A DNA stretch of 64,000 nt from the NCBI GenBank assembly GCA_030407315.1, contig JALQPE010000704.1:59145-123144 (forward strand), given 5' to 3'. The notes beneath the pieces are model-generated. The model was not told the origin of the DNA, did not search any database, and was given only the letters and a program-made list of their open reading frames with translations. This DNA comes from Asparagopsis taxiformis (Eukaryota > Rhodophyta > Florideophyceae > Bonnemaisoniales > Bonnemaisoniaceae). The translations under genes were made by a program, and so were the position numbers. Below are positions 44,845-55,900 of the stretch, piece after piece. The stretch's first letter is position 1; each line of letters starts with the position of its first letter.

Positions 44845-44976
44845 GGACGTCCGCATCCAAAAAATTTTTATTTTTTTTCGGACGCGGACGTTCATTTGTT
44901 CTAGTAAATCTCGGGGCCGACTAGGACCCGTACTAGAGAGACTGGACGTCCGCGTCCACTTCCGAAAACACAGACG

Positions 44977-46106
44977 AATGTCTTTGAAGCACAACTTTTG
45001 CTTGTGTCATTAGGAGAGATAGAAATTACTTCATGTTTGAGAGATCCATCGCGGTTGTGATCAACGGCCCAATGTCCAACTTGGTGACATTTTCTGCAAG
45101 TGCTTCGAGACTTCAAGTCAGCTAGTTCCTGTGGAGACAGTTTTCTGCGTTGGCCACGTTGCATACGTATCGCACTGTTGGCCTGTAGTGGTATGGTAGA
45201 TAGTGAGCCATTTTCAGAGGTTTTTGGTCTGTCGCATTGCCTCAAAACAGATGATATTGAGCTGTAAGACACAGCTTTGAGAAAGGTTGATGTTGTCGCA
45301 TTTGCATCAAATGTTGTATCACGCGGAGATGATGCTGCAAGTACAGATATTCGTTGACCACTGTCAACGTCAGCATTATTTAGCAGCATGAATGCAGTCA
45401 ATGAAGAAGGTAGCTCAATATCTTTGGAGTGTGCATTAAATTTGGCAACTTGTGCTTCAAAGCGTGACTCAAAATTCATGAACGACTCGCTTTGTCCACG
45501 TTTAGTATTCAGTAGTGCAATAAAGTCTTGATATACTTCACTTACTACAGCAAGTGGATCACGCTTGAAAACTTTCTGCACAATAGCAGTTGCACCATCA
45601 GCTGACTGTATGACATTGTCCGGGATTGCTTTGCATAATTCCTTTGCACGTCCAAACAATTGGCTCTGTAGCATGAGTCCTTGTAGTTCAGCTGGTATCT
45701 TGTTTGTGTTTGTATCCGGTAACATGTCATGGAATGAGCTCCACAACTTTACAGAGGAGGCATACTCCTCTTGGTTCCCTTTTCCGTCCGTCCACGGAAC
45801 ATTTCGCACATCCCATGTGAAGCGCGGGCGCGAAGGAAGCGCTGATTTCCCAGTATCTGGGCCCATAACAACAGAAAGTGGTAGGCGTTCGTTGTCTTTT
45901 CGAGAAGGTTGATCAAAAGGAGTTATCACTTCGATGTCTTTATTAAACATTAACACTAACAGTTTCTTACTCTTATGCAATTCAGTATTGGCATGGTGTG
46001 CGTTCCCTGACGAATGCTTCTGCAATACAAATGATGTGTCAGCAACGGCTGAGAGGGGAACATCTCTGTTGCAAGAGCACAAGAGCAGAGCTACTGTAAA
46101 CAACAC
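44977..46106 (-). pseudogene. Copia-like gag, separated from its pol by the 26.6-kb insertion
   Basis: The open frame runs from 46106 on the minus strand; residues 1-52 look like leader, and Met53 (MFNKDIEVITPF) is the more likely start. A capsid-like region (about residues 100-260: WTDGKGNQEEYA, LQGLMLQSQLFGRA, RGQSESFMNFESRF) is followed by a zinc knuckle C337-x2-C-x4-H-x4-H350, in which the last ligand is His rather than Cys. At residue 376 the element terminus cuts in and the frame reads on into element DNA to 44901. Gag packages the RNA in virus-like particles. The frame continues in register at 18371. No LTR or primer-binding site could be identified upstream. Confidence 0.78.
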
Positions 46107-46298
46107 GTGTTAAACAGCTGTAAACAAGTCAATAGTGATTTCATATCGCACCGGCCACAATCACTCAATATGATAGACAACATAACAAAACAATCAAAGA
46201 ATTACCATATTGCTCGAATCATAATCACACAATGTGATACAACTGAATCAAGCTATAATGATTCATATCCAAACACAGGCTTTCTTCATAGTAGTTGC

Positions 46299-46317
46299 AA
46301 TCCAATAGAGTATAAAA
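46299..46317 (+). promoter_or_regulatory. CCAAT and TATA box upstream of the DDE transposase gene
   Basis: CCAAT (46303-46307) and TATAAAAG (46311-46318) lie about 82 bp before the ATG at 46399, with a pyrimidine-rich CTCTCACCATCC in between that could hold the start site. The 292-bp interval also separates it from the divergent gag. Confidence 0.55.
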
Positions 46318-46398
46318 GTAGCAACTTACCCCAGTCCAGACCAACTCTCACCATCCACATACCTCTACAGGCAACTCATCCACTCACAGCTCAACAAC

Positions 46399-47315
46399 AT
46401 GTCTACCAACCCTACCCCCAACGTCAATAGGGCCCTTATCATGCTCAGTGAGGCCGCTGAGACCCACCGTAACCGCATTCAGTCGAGTGTTCCCCGTGAT
46501 GACTCGTCCGATGATGAAGTGTCAGCATGTCCGCTTCTGGACTGCTACGTGTCAAAGGGAGGGCCCGATACCCTCAAAACAATGACAAATTTCACAGAGT
46601 CTGAATTTGACTATATTTGGACACGAATGAACACCCATGTTCACTCCACGTGGAACGTCGGGAGAGGTCGTAAGTCAAAGCATCAGCCCAAGGATGTTCT
46701 TTTCATGACACTCACTGTGCTCAAGCATCCTTCGACGTGGCAGATGTCTGGTTTGATGTTTGATATGAAAGGGCCAACCTTCCAGAAGCTGATCATGGGA
46801 TACCTGGAAATAATTGGGCCGGAGCTGTACAAATTCGCAGTGACAAGAATGAACTCCAAGTACACTATGAAGAAGGAGATGTTGGAAGGCCAGGTTTTCT
46901 CGACATTCGATTTTTGTCGATATGCGGCAGATGTCACTTTTCAGCAGACTAATCGCCCATCTGGGAATATGCGTGAGGGCAAGTTATATTTCAGTGGTAA
47001 GCACAAGCTGTACGGATACAAAAACGAGGTGTCTGTCATTCCACGTGGATACGCTATTGGCTGCAGCAAGCATCGCCCTGGATCTATTTCGGATATTGAC
47101 ATCTTCTATGATAACCTGGATTTTCACGAGAGTTCCGTGGCCAAAGGCAGTGACATGGCTGAGCTTGATGATGATGGAGAATTGAATGACAACTACCCTA
47201 ATCAATGGGGCATACTCGGTGACAAGGGATATCAGGGTGGAACAAGACACATCAGGATGATTCATCCAGTTAAGAAGCCAATTAATGGGACTCTGACTGC
47301 TGACGAGAAGGTGTT
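46399..47315 (+). pseudogene. DDE (Harbinger/DDE_4-type) transposase, N-terminal part, split by Ty3/gypsy copy A
   Basis: ATG at 46399 (MSTNPTPNVNR). Residues 1-60 are variable; 60-140 hold a helix-rich DNA-binding-like region (FTESEFDYIWTRM, LFMTLTVLKHPSTWQMSGLMF). The catalytic core shows the first Asp in AADVTFQQTNRPSG, then GKHKLYGYKNEVSVIPRGYAIG, and the second Asp in ILGDKGYQGG, as in nucleases that cut and rejoin transposon ends. The coding sequence is interrupted at 47315/47316 by the LTR and resumes after the duplicated GTGTT at 60629-60633. The listed ORF runs a few codons into the LTR to a stop. Upstream promoter motifs look intact. Confidence 0.85.
47311..47315. repeat. Target-site duplication of Ty3/gypsy copy A (GTGTT)
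   Basis: GTGTT immediately before TGTGGAACG and again at 60629-60633 immediately after TACTACA. Removing the element and one copy joins the transposase frame from VF into NEELSSD. Confidence 0.95.
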
Positions 47316-47978
47316 TGTGGAACGATAGTTCGGTGATGAAGTAGCTGGTACGAGCTAGCGGACACGCTGTCCTTACGACGAAACGAACGAACAGTCCACC
47401 CGCTGGTGTTTTGACTGTATGTTAGGTAGAACGGTAGAGATAGGTTAGCGAGTAGACACGAGCGTCACGACGCAACAATCCACGCGAGGATTACGTTAGC
47501 AAACGAGTTGGTACGTCACCGGAGGCGCTCTCAACCAAGCCCGGAGGCACTACACGCAATCAGCCTTACGTGCGGCGATGGGTAGGGAGTACGCAGCTCG
47601 ACGGAGACGAAGCCTCGTTAGGCAAAACGTAAACGTAAACGTAGAAGTCAGTCGTAGACTAGAGCCGTTGCTCGTTCGATGAATTGTCCCCTTTCCCTCC
47701 CGGCACGATGCCAATACCTATATGGCCACGATGGCATCGCTTTACAGTGTAAACACTGCTCGTAACGTCCCCGAATGGGAAAGGACCTTGTGGGTCGCAC
47801 GTAGGGACCCGTTGGTCCGTTGGCCGTTGCCAATACGTTCGTTGCACACGTGTGCCGGTTGCGTGCGCGCATGCGCCAGCAATGTTCGTGCATTGCTGTC
47901 GCCGGTCGTGTCCGCCGAAATTCGAATTCCGCGGAAAACGTAAATATTTGCAATTTCGGAATTGCCACGTATACTACA
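47316..47978 (-). repeat. 3' LTR (in sense) of Ty3/gypsy copy A
   Basis: 663 bp, TG...CA termini. Contains ACGTAA repeated three times near 47626-47643. Differs from its partner by two or so substitutions and about eight single-base or small indels, mostly in homopolymers. Confidence 0.95.
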
Positions 47979-47996
47979 CAGCCCCACCCCCACACG
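47979..47996 (-). promoter_or_regulatory. Polypurine tract of copy A
   Basis: On the minus strand GTGTGGGGGTGGGGCTG directly precedes the LTR start TGTAGTATACG. Confidence 0.8.
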
Positions 47997-48358
47997 TGGA
48001 CGTCCCGGCCACGCGAGGCCCGTCAGGACGCGCCTGAGACACGGGGCCGTGGCGCCTTTTCGGGTACAACTGCGGACGTGGCAGTTGTCCCGAAAAATCT
48101 CGTTTAAACGTACGCGGCCCGGTTGGCTGATCGAATCGCCACGGCGCCGGAGCGCGCGCGTGCGGTCCGTCTCTTTCGTAATCATCGAGGCCCGCCCGTT
48201 GGCATCGTACGTCAATGCCTCGCTTAGGCGTTTCCCTGCAACGAATGCAGTGTCCAATTCCACCACGCGGGTGTGCTTCAATTCAGCGCGATACGAGCGC
48301 AGGCCGCGGCCCTTTCGTGAGTCTGCCAGCGGGCATTACGACAACTGTCGTCCGAAGG

Positions 48359-48378
48359 TTATTTAAGCCGCGGCTTAA
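48359..48378 (+). promoter_or_regulatory. TATTTAAG and 16-bp palindrome upstream of the antisense ORF
   Basis: TTATTTAAG overlaps a perfect palindrome TTAAGCCGCGGCTTAA (48363-48378), about 200 bp upstream of the ATG at 48574. Copy B keeps it with one substitution (15673-15688). A promoter or dimer-binding site for antisense transcription is plausible but unproven. Confidence 0.4.
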
Positions 48379-48573
48379 CGTGGTAGCGATCGTCGCTCAC
48401 CCTTCCTCTCACCATCGTCATCCAGGCCGTTGCCTTTCGTTCTCCCTTACCTTTTTCCCCCGCTGGGTACTACTACCTCCGTTCCTTTCGTTCTCTCGTT
48501 CCGTTTCGCCCGCGTGGCTCTCGTTCTCGTGCTCGTTGCACTGTTCGTCTTCGTTGCGTACGAACTGACCACG

Positions 48574-50802
48574 ATGGTCACTACGCGTAGCACCGATACC
48601 CACACTCCGCGGCCCGCCGGCTCTGCTGGAGGTGGAGCGAGGAACCCTTCGCAGGGCGCTCCCTCCCTCGTCGGGGCCGGTGCGCCGCCAGCGACGGAAG
48701 CGTCCGTCGCGCCCGCCCCATCTGTTAGGGCGGGTCAAGCCGTTGCTTCGCAGGCCGTCGCCTCTTCGTCTCGCCCGATGGCTCCGTCTCGCCTGGTGGC
48801 TTCCGTGACGCCTGCCGAGGCTGCTAGGGCCGATGCCCCACGGGATGATGACGCAACGGCGTCCGACTCGGGGAATTCGTCACCCGTCATTCCGGCTGCC
48901 GCGGCCCCGTCGACGGGTGCAGCCGCGATGGCAGCGGCCGCTCGTTCGCGTCGTGCTGTGGCGGCGGCCCGCACAGGCGTGCCTCGTCGTGATGGCTCGC
49001 CGCGTTCCCCTCGCCAGGATCCCTCGCCGGAGGGTGGTGACCCCGTTGGGACAGTCGGCACCGCCTCACGTGGCGGTGCGGCGCTAAACGTAGGCGTCCT
49101 GACCCACGCGTGGGCTGCGTTGCCTCGCGTGGGTATCACGGATGACGATCTCGCCACGTTGGCCAGAGATCGTCTGGACGCCCGCGCGGTCGTCGACTAT
49201 ATGCGTTCCGCCGAGGATACGTGGGGGCGGGCAGCCGGGCGTCGTTTCGCCAACGGGCCACCGGGATCGGAACGTTACCAGATCCCGGCGTCGATACGTT
49301 GCGACCGCTCGTGGTTGCGTGACGTCAACGACGCGATCTACGTCGACCGTATGGACGCATACTTATGGAAGGGGACGCCCGAGGAACCGCCGTTCATCTC
49401 GGTGGCGTCCGTATTCGTATGTCCGCGGACACTTTCCGAAAGGCAACGTGCCGAATGGAAGACTGCTCTTTCGTTGAACGTCATCTCCAAAAGCGTCGTG
49501 TCGTACGACGACCACTTCGCGCTCCGCCACGTGAACGCGGACGACTACCGCGTGTCGCACGCGTCGGCTCCGTGGGTCGTCCCGAGCGAGCTCTACTTCC
49601 CGCCGTTGCCGGAAGTAGTGGAGGAGTTTCCGTACCCCCGTCGGTCGTCCACGTTGCTACCACGCGTGGTACATTATTTTACCGATGCCGTGAAGGACGC
49701 GCCTGCCCCCGTGAAGTAACGTTTCCTCATGGCCGTGGATATCGAACACGCAGCGATGCTCGCATGCTCGCTGTTCGTGGAACGTCGTGTGTTCGGGCGC
49801 GCGTGCCTACTGCCGGAGTCCACGTTGGACTTCCCGGCCGACTACGAGATGCTTCGTGCAATCCCGGTGGACGGTTCCGACACGTTCGTCTCCGTTACCA
49901 GCGCGTTGGCTGAGGCTCGCGGCGCCCTTGCGCTGGGGCCGGAGTATCGGGTTATACGTCCCGATTACGCAAGCGGCGATAACCAGGAGTTCGTCTCCGT
50001 GCGCAGCGATGGGGCTTACGTGCCGCGGGTCGCTTCCCGTTCCGAACGCCGTCGTGGCAATCGTGCCGGTTATTTCGGCGGCCTCGGGGGCAACGAGCGC
50101 CCCCGAGGGACGCGTTCTGGCCGTCGTGGCCATCAAAACGAAGCGCCGCGTGCGCCGGATCCTCGAGAGATCGTGCCACGCGAGGCTGCGGGAGGGGGCA
50201 ACGTTGCCCACGTCGGTCGTCCGGATGTGGCCATGCCGGCCGAGCGCGCGCCACGCTTCGTTAGCCTGGACGACCGCGTCTCCGATGAGGATGCCCGTCG
50301 GCTTCTCGGTACGTCGATGGCCGCTCCGCCTCGTGCGGACGGCTGGGTTATTCGTTCCCTCATCTCATCCGTGGCTCGCGCAGCCGAAGAGTTCAGGGCC
50401 CAGACGTTGGACCTGACTGCCCGCTTGGCAACGGAACGCGCGATTTCCGAGCGTCTCGCCGCGGCGACTCGTAGTTACGCGCCGCCCGTTGGCGTTCGTA
50501 ATGAACCGTACGGTTACGCGAGTGGCGGCGGCTTCGGCGACCCCGTCGGGTATGGTCACGCAGCGGCGTACCTGCCACGCGACCCCGCTTCGGCGCGCCC
50601 TTCGGATACGCGCAGTCACGGGACTGCGGATCCTTACGCTAGGGATCCCGCGTCGCGTCGCGAGCGAGCCCCCGTGGTCACGCAGACCGTCGATCCGTAC
50701 GCACCGGGCTTCGTTCAGCCCAGTCGCAGCCGCAGCCACGATAGCCGCGGCGAAGGCCCTGGTCCGTATGACCCTGCGGGCAAGCGTTCTCGTCGCTACT
50801 AG
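48574..50802 (+). pseudogene. Antisense accessory ORF of Ty3/gypsy copy A, split by one TAA
   Basis: Encoded opposite to gag-pol. ATG at 48574 is the first in a frame that is open from 48379, where the untranslated or non-ATG part would be strongly hydrophobic (about residues FVLSFRFARVALVLVLVALFVF). After an Ala/Pro/Ser/Thr-rich stretch of about 150 residues comes a conserved segment (RVGITDDDLATLARDRLDAR ... VVPSELYFPPLPEVVEEF), then at 49717-49719 a TAA; the same frame resumes (MAVDIEHAAML) to a stop at 50800-50802. The second part has an Arg/Gly-rich zone (RRRGNRAGYFGGLGGNERPRG) like RNA-binding tails and a helical segment near 50390-50480. Without the TAA the product is about 742 residues. 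Copy B has GAA there. Differences between copies are mainly synonymous. No family is recognised; nucleic-acid binding is suggested only by composition. Confidence 0.75.
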
Positions 50803-52925
50803 GTCGTTCCTAGGTTAGTTCGTAGGCCACGTCGGCTCTAGCATCGTATTGCTTCGTAAACTTCGTCTTGTTTCTTTGCGTAATCGCATGGCTCCGTTGA
50901 GCTTTGTAATTCGCGTTTGGCAGGTCGTCTGCAGCGGGGGAGGGGTTAGCGTTCAGCCCCTCCCCACAATTTTTTTGTTGTGGCGTCTACACCGTCGGGT
51001 GTCGTATGGCTTACGCAGCCCGTGCTTCGAGTTCGCGGCGGCGCGTGCCCGTTGGCAGGTTCGTAACACACGCAACTATTCGGCAAAGCGGCGGCTTTTC
51101 ACTGCGAGTGGTACGTTAACCTCGATCGTAGAGCCCGTTGGCGTGCGTATCATTTAGTAACTAACTCGGAAATCGTTTCCGCCGTCGTTTCTCGTTCGGA
51201 TAACCCCGTCGGGTGTCGAATTTCGTTGAGCATTCGAGCTCTTTGGCATGTAGCACGTCGGTGCCAATTTTAATTTGCTCCGATGAGCTGGACGGAAAAT
51301 TCGCCAAACGTCAGGCCGACTCGCGCGTGAGTTGGCTTGACGTTTCACGCCGTTGCGTGTACGCGGCAGTGCGTCGTGGTGCGTCGCGGTTCCGTTGACA
51401 ACGTCTTTTCCGGCGGGCTTGGCTTTTCGTATAGCCGTTAACACCGTTAGCGCCGTCGCGCTTCACGTTAGCCGGTGGCGCAATCGTCGCGCTAGTCCGC
51501 TTCGCGTGGTGGCGTCGTTCGCCGCGGCGTCCGAGGAGCGTTTCGTTAGCTCATCCGTTATGTGGTGCGACGTGCACCTGGGCATACGTAATGCTCGCCC
51601 TCTACGCCGTTGCGTAATTTCGTTTATTCGCCTTGCGAACCCGACGGGGACGCGATTGACGGAGTCGTTTCGCATGCCCGCGGGCGGTTGAGGCTGCTAC
51701 GTGAGCCAACTTTTCGTCGGCTCGTTGCCTTCAGCTGTGCCGTTTACGTTGGCTACCAGCTTGTACGCCGTCGCGTATTCGTATTTCGTTTCGTACGTTC
51801 GGCCCGTTGGCGTGCATCGTTATCGTTAGCGACATCCGCGTACGCGCTCGTATCCTGTCCGACGTGGCCGGTGGCGCGTGCGCCTTCGAATGCGAACGAG
51901 GTTGAAGCTTCGTTAGCTTTCTCGTTTGCGGCGCGGACGTGCGCGTCTTAGTCTTCGTGACCGTACGTGGTCAACCACCCCTTTCGGGTTTGCTCGTGCG
52001 TTTCGACTAGCCGGCGGGCTTTTCGCTTTCGCGCGTCATTCGTTATGCCCGCGTGGCAGGACACCGTTGTGTCGTTCCGTGGTTGCCGTACGTGGCTACC
52101 GTGTTCGGCGTCGTGCCTCACGATGGCGATACGGTTCGCCGTCTGTTGTCGCGGCCTCGTTGGCTCGTCGTTCGCACGCTTTACTCGCGCGCTTCGTGCG
52201 CTGAGATCCGTTGGTCTTGTTCGTCGGCTAGCGTATAGCTTCGCTCCGCTTCGTGCGTGGAGTTTCGTAATGAGGCCGTTGCCATCTTCGTTGGGGACGC
52301 GTCCGTTCTACGTCGTTTCTCCGCCTTCCGGCGTCACGTTGCCGTTAGCTCGCGAGCTGTTGGCGTTGACCTCGTTGGTCGATGCGACTCGTTGACAGCG
52401 GCTGTCCACGGGGACGTACGATGGCTCACGTGACATGCCAAAATTACGAAATTTTCGGGGCACGCGTGTCCCGAGATTTGGCTAGATTAGCGCACTGTAA
52501 TCGGCCCGATTTTTCGTACCGTGCGTCCATGGCCCGCTGGCCCTATCATAATTTTTCGCGCGAAAAATCTGACGTGTTGTCCGTCCGTGGCCCGTGGTGT
52601 CGTCACCTTTGCCCGTGGGACGGTCAACACTGTCGAGCCAGTCGTGGCTCTTCACATCGTGTGAATCGTCCGCGCGTGGACTCGTCGTCCAATCTTTCGT
52701 TGGCGCCCGTGCCTCCACCAACGTATGGTGTCGAAAAAGAAAAGAGCGACGGCTATAGCACGCATCGCGCCCCCCCCAACGCAAGGGTGGACGTCCCGGC
52801 CACTCGTTGTGCCTTCGCTTCTCGTTCGTGCGGCTCGTCGCCTTCGTTTGTTGCATCGTGCAACGTCGCGCACGCGTGCGCTTAACCCGACGCTCGTGTG
52901 CGTTTTCGGGGGCCGTCGTGGCCTT
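50803..52925. other. Non-coding-looking interval between antisense ORF and pol end
   Basis: About 2.1 kb with no ORF that carries a recognisable domain on either strand. The + strand is rich in GTTGGCGT, CGTTAG and TTTCGT-type phrases, giving a repetitive texture without a clear period. It would hold both the pol 3' end and the antisense ORF 3' end and their polyadenylation signals. Confidence 0.5.
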
Positions 52926-55900
52926 TCACGTTGTTGCTCGTCGCACGCGTGCGAAGTATCGAGAGACGCTCTCTTCAGATACGTTCCGGCGGGGCTCCCA
53001 CGTAGGGTTACGATACCCGACCCACTTCACGAGGAAGTCTAGGGTGCCGTCATCGTTCACACGGTGGTTGAGTAGGTCGTCTACTACATACGCCGGGCCG
53101 TCGCGGTTCTTGTCGAGGTCTGCCTCGGTGGCATCATATGGCTCCGGCGGGGGCGCGTTCGCAGGCGTTGGCGCGTACGCGACGCGGTCCGAGTTGACAC
53201 GTTCAACTACGTCTCCTCGTTGGATGACGAACGTCCGTACGTCGTTACGTAGTACGCGGAACGGTCCCAACGCGTGGTTTCCGAGCTTCGTGCCCTTCGT
53301 GGTCCCGTCCGTCGGGTCGATGAATACGTATTCTCCCGCGCGGATGTTTCGATTCGAGACACGGACTCGTTTGTCGAAATTTCGTTTATAACGTGCCTGC
53401 GCGGCCGTCAGCGTTCGATACGCGTTGTCCATCTTTGTGGCGAGCTCACGAACGTAAGTGGCTCGCCCTCCCCCGTCGGGTAGTTCGCGGTTCGTTACCG
53501 ACGTGTGTAGCGCCAATGGTGGCGGTGGATTCGTGAGAATCAAATCGAAGGGCGTCGTGCCCGTGCTCGAATGCACATGCGTGTTGTACGCAAACGTTAA
53601 CGCCGATGCGTATCGATCCCAGTCGTTCTGGTTTTCGTTCACGTAATTGCGCAGCATCGCCAGGATCGTCCTGTTGTAGCGCTCCACCTGCCCGTTCGTT
53701 TGGGGGTGGTACGTCGACGTAAAGACGTTCGTTACGCCAATCTCGTTGCAGACGCGCTGGAAGAACTTAGCAGCGAACTGCTTTCCGTTGTCGCTTATGA
53801 GCGTCCGTGGGGGTCCATACGAGAAGACCCACGCGTTGACGAACGCACTCGCCACGTTGGCGGAATCGATATTACGTAGAGGTACGACTCTAGTCAGCTT
53901 CGTGAAGCGGTCCGTTATCACGAGAATAAATCGGTTACCACGCGTGGTCTTCGTAAGCGGACCCAGTATGTCGATACATAGGTCTCGCAACGGCTCCGTA
54001 GCCGGAAATAAACGTAACGGGTTCGTCCGTTTGCGAAGCTTCACGCGGTTCTTCGCACATCCAACGCAGTTTCGTACCGTTGCGTGGATGTCGGCGGCCA
54101 TCGCGGGCCAGTAGTACGTCCTCCGTAGGGTGTAGTACATACGCGTTTGCCCGGGGTGTCCAGCGAGGACGTGGTGGTGCGTTAACTCCAGCAGCCGCGG
54201 CCGTAACGAAGCCGGCACAACGATTTGTGTACGTTCCTCGTCGTGAGGGTTCCGGCGTCGGAGTAAGCCATCGTGGCCTTCGAAGAATGCAGCGTCCTGC
54301 GTCTCGGACTGTCGTGTCAGTATCGTTTGACAGAACGCGTCCTCGCGTTGAGCTTCGATAAGCTCGTCCCTCGTAATGGGAAGCTGAACGTCAGCTGGTG
54401 GCACGCGTGCCGAATCGTCTTCAGCAGCGCGCTGCTCGTCGAGGAAATCCGGTTCCTCGTCAAGAACATCATCGAGCGACGCGTCGCGGTTGAACTCGCG
54501 TTCATCGTGGCTAGCCGTCGTGGCTGGTGTCCGTTCGTCACGAGTATCGTTCGACGGGTGGTCGTGACCCCTGGCATTCGTTGCCTTTTTACGTACGGAC
54601 GTCGTTCGTCCTTGCCCATTTCGTGTGGGTTGTCGCCGACTGCGAGTCGTCACGAGGACCGCGTCCCCGTACGATGGTACGTCATCGTCGACGGGTCGAC
54701 CGTCGTCATACGTAGATATCACACGTGATAAAGCGTCAGGTAACTGGTGCACGTGCCCAGGCCTGTACGTAACTTCGAAATCGAATTCGGCAACGCGTAG
54801 CCTCCATCGTAGTAGTCGTCCGGACGCGTCCGTCAGCGTCATCAGCCAACGTAAGGCTTCGTGGTCCGTGCGTACGGTAAATCGTTGACCCTCTACGTAG
54901 GGTCGGAGCGACGTTATCGCCCAAACGACGGAGTAGCACTCGCGCTCCGTTGCCGAGTAACCGCGTTCGGTTTCGTTGAGGGTCTTCGACCAGTACCCAA
55001 TCGGCACCCATTCGTTGGGCTTATCTTCGTTCTGCTGCTGGAGCAACGTAGCTCCCAGCTGATACGCCGACGCGTCGGTATCGATCATGAACGGACGTCC
55101 CGCCTTCGGAAGGTGCAATACTGGTGGCGACACCAGTATTGTCTTCAACGTTTCGAACGCATTCGTTTGCGCGTCAGTTGGATTCGTCCAATCGGGGGAA
55201 GCGTCCTTCTTCAACATCGTGTTGAGTGGCCGAGCGATCTCGGCATACGCCTTTACGAAACGGCGGTAAACGTTGGCCGCGCCCAAAAACGATCGACATT
55301 GCGTCTTGTCTCGCGGGAACGTAGCCGTACGAAAGGCTTCCTTGTTCCGTGCTGCGACGTGCAGCTTCCCTGGGGTAATCACGTGCCCCAGGTAGTCAAC
55401 TCGTGGTTGAAAGAACGAGCACTTCGTGAGCTTTAACGTTACTCCCGCTGCGCGTAGCAGGGAAAGCACCTGGTCAACGTGACCCAGGTGAGACTCGAGG
55501 TCTTTCGAAAAGACGATTACGTCGTCTAAGTAGACCAGGCACGATTGCCAACGTACTCCGGAGAGGATGATGTCCAACGTCCGCTGAAACGTAGCGGGGG
55601 CGTTTCGTAGCCCGAATGGCATTCGCACGTAGCGATACGTTCCCATGAAAGACGTAAACGTTGTCTTATCACGGTCCTCGGCGGAGACGGGCACTTGCCA
55701 GTAACCGGCGTTACAATCGAGTGTCGTGAAGATGGCGGCGTCGCCCAACGAATCAAGGCAGTCTTCCATACGAGGAAGCGGGTACGAATCAGTGATCGTT
55801 TTCGCGTTCAAACGTCTGTAGTCGACACAGAAACGTAAGGATCCGTCCTTCTTCGGCACCAACACGATTGGTGACGCCCATTCGCTGGACGCGGGTTCGA

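Larger units (their letters stand above)
18374..44976. mobile_element. Giant TIR element (26.6 kb including a nested 15.1-kb element)
   Basis: Left end CGTCTGTGTTCTCGGAAATG, right end reverse-complemented CGTCTGTGTTTTCGGAAGTG; similarity extends about 55 bp inward. Both ends abut AA (18372-18373 and 44977-44978). Without the insert and one AA, the copia-like gag frame runs straight into the protease frame, which fixes the borders independently. Its own length without the nested element is about 11.5 kb. It holds subterminal repeats, compositionally skewed flanks, and an inverted repeat with 2.1-kb arms around a 2.6-kb spacer. No transposase is recognised and the superfamily is unassigned. Confidence 0.8.

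Noticed and set aside
49787..50416. 209-codon ORF overlapping the antisense accessory ORF
   Set aside because: Alternative frame; the differences between copies fit the main antisense frame.
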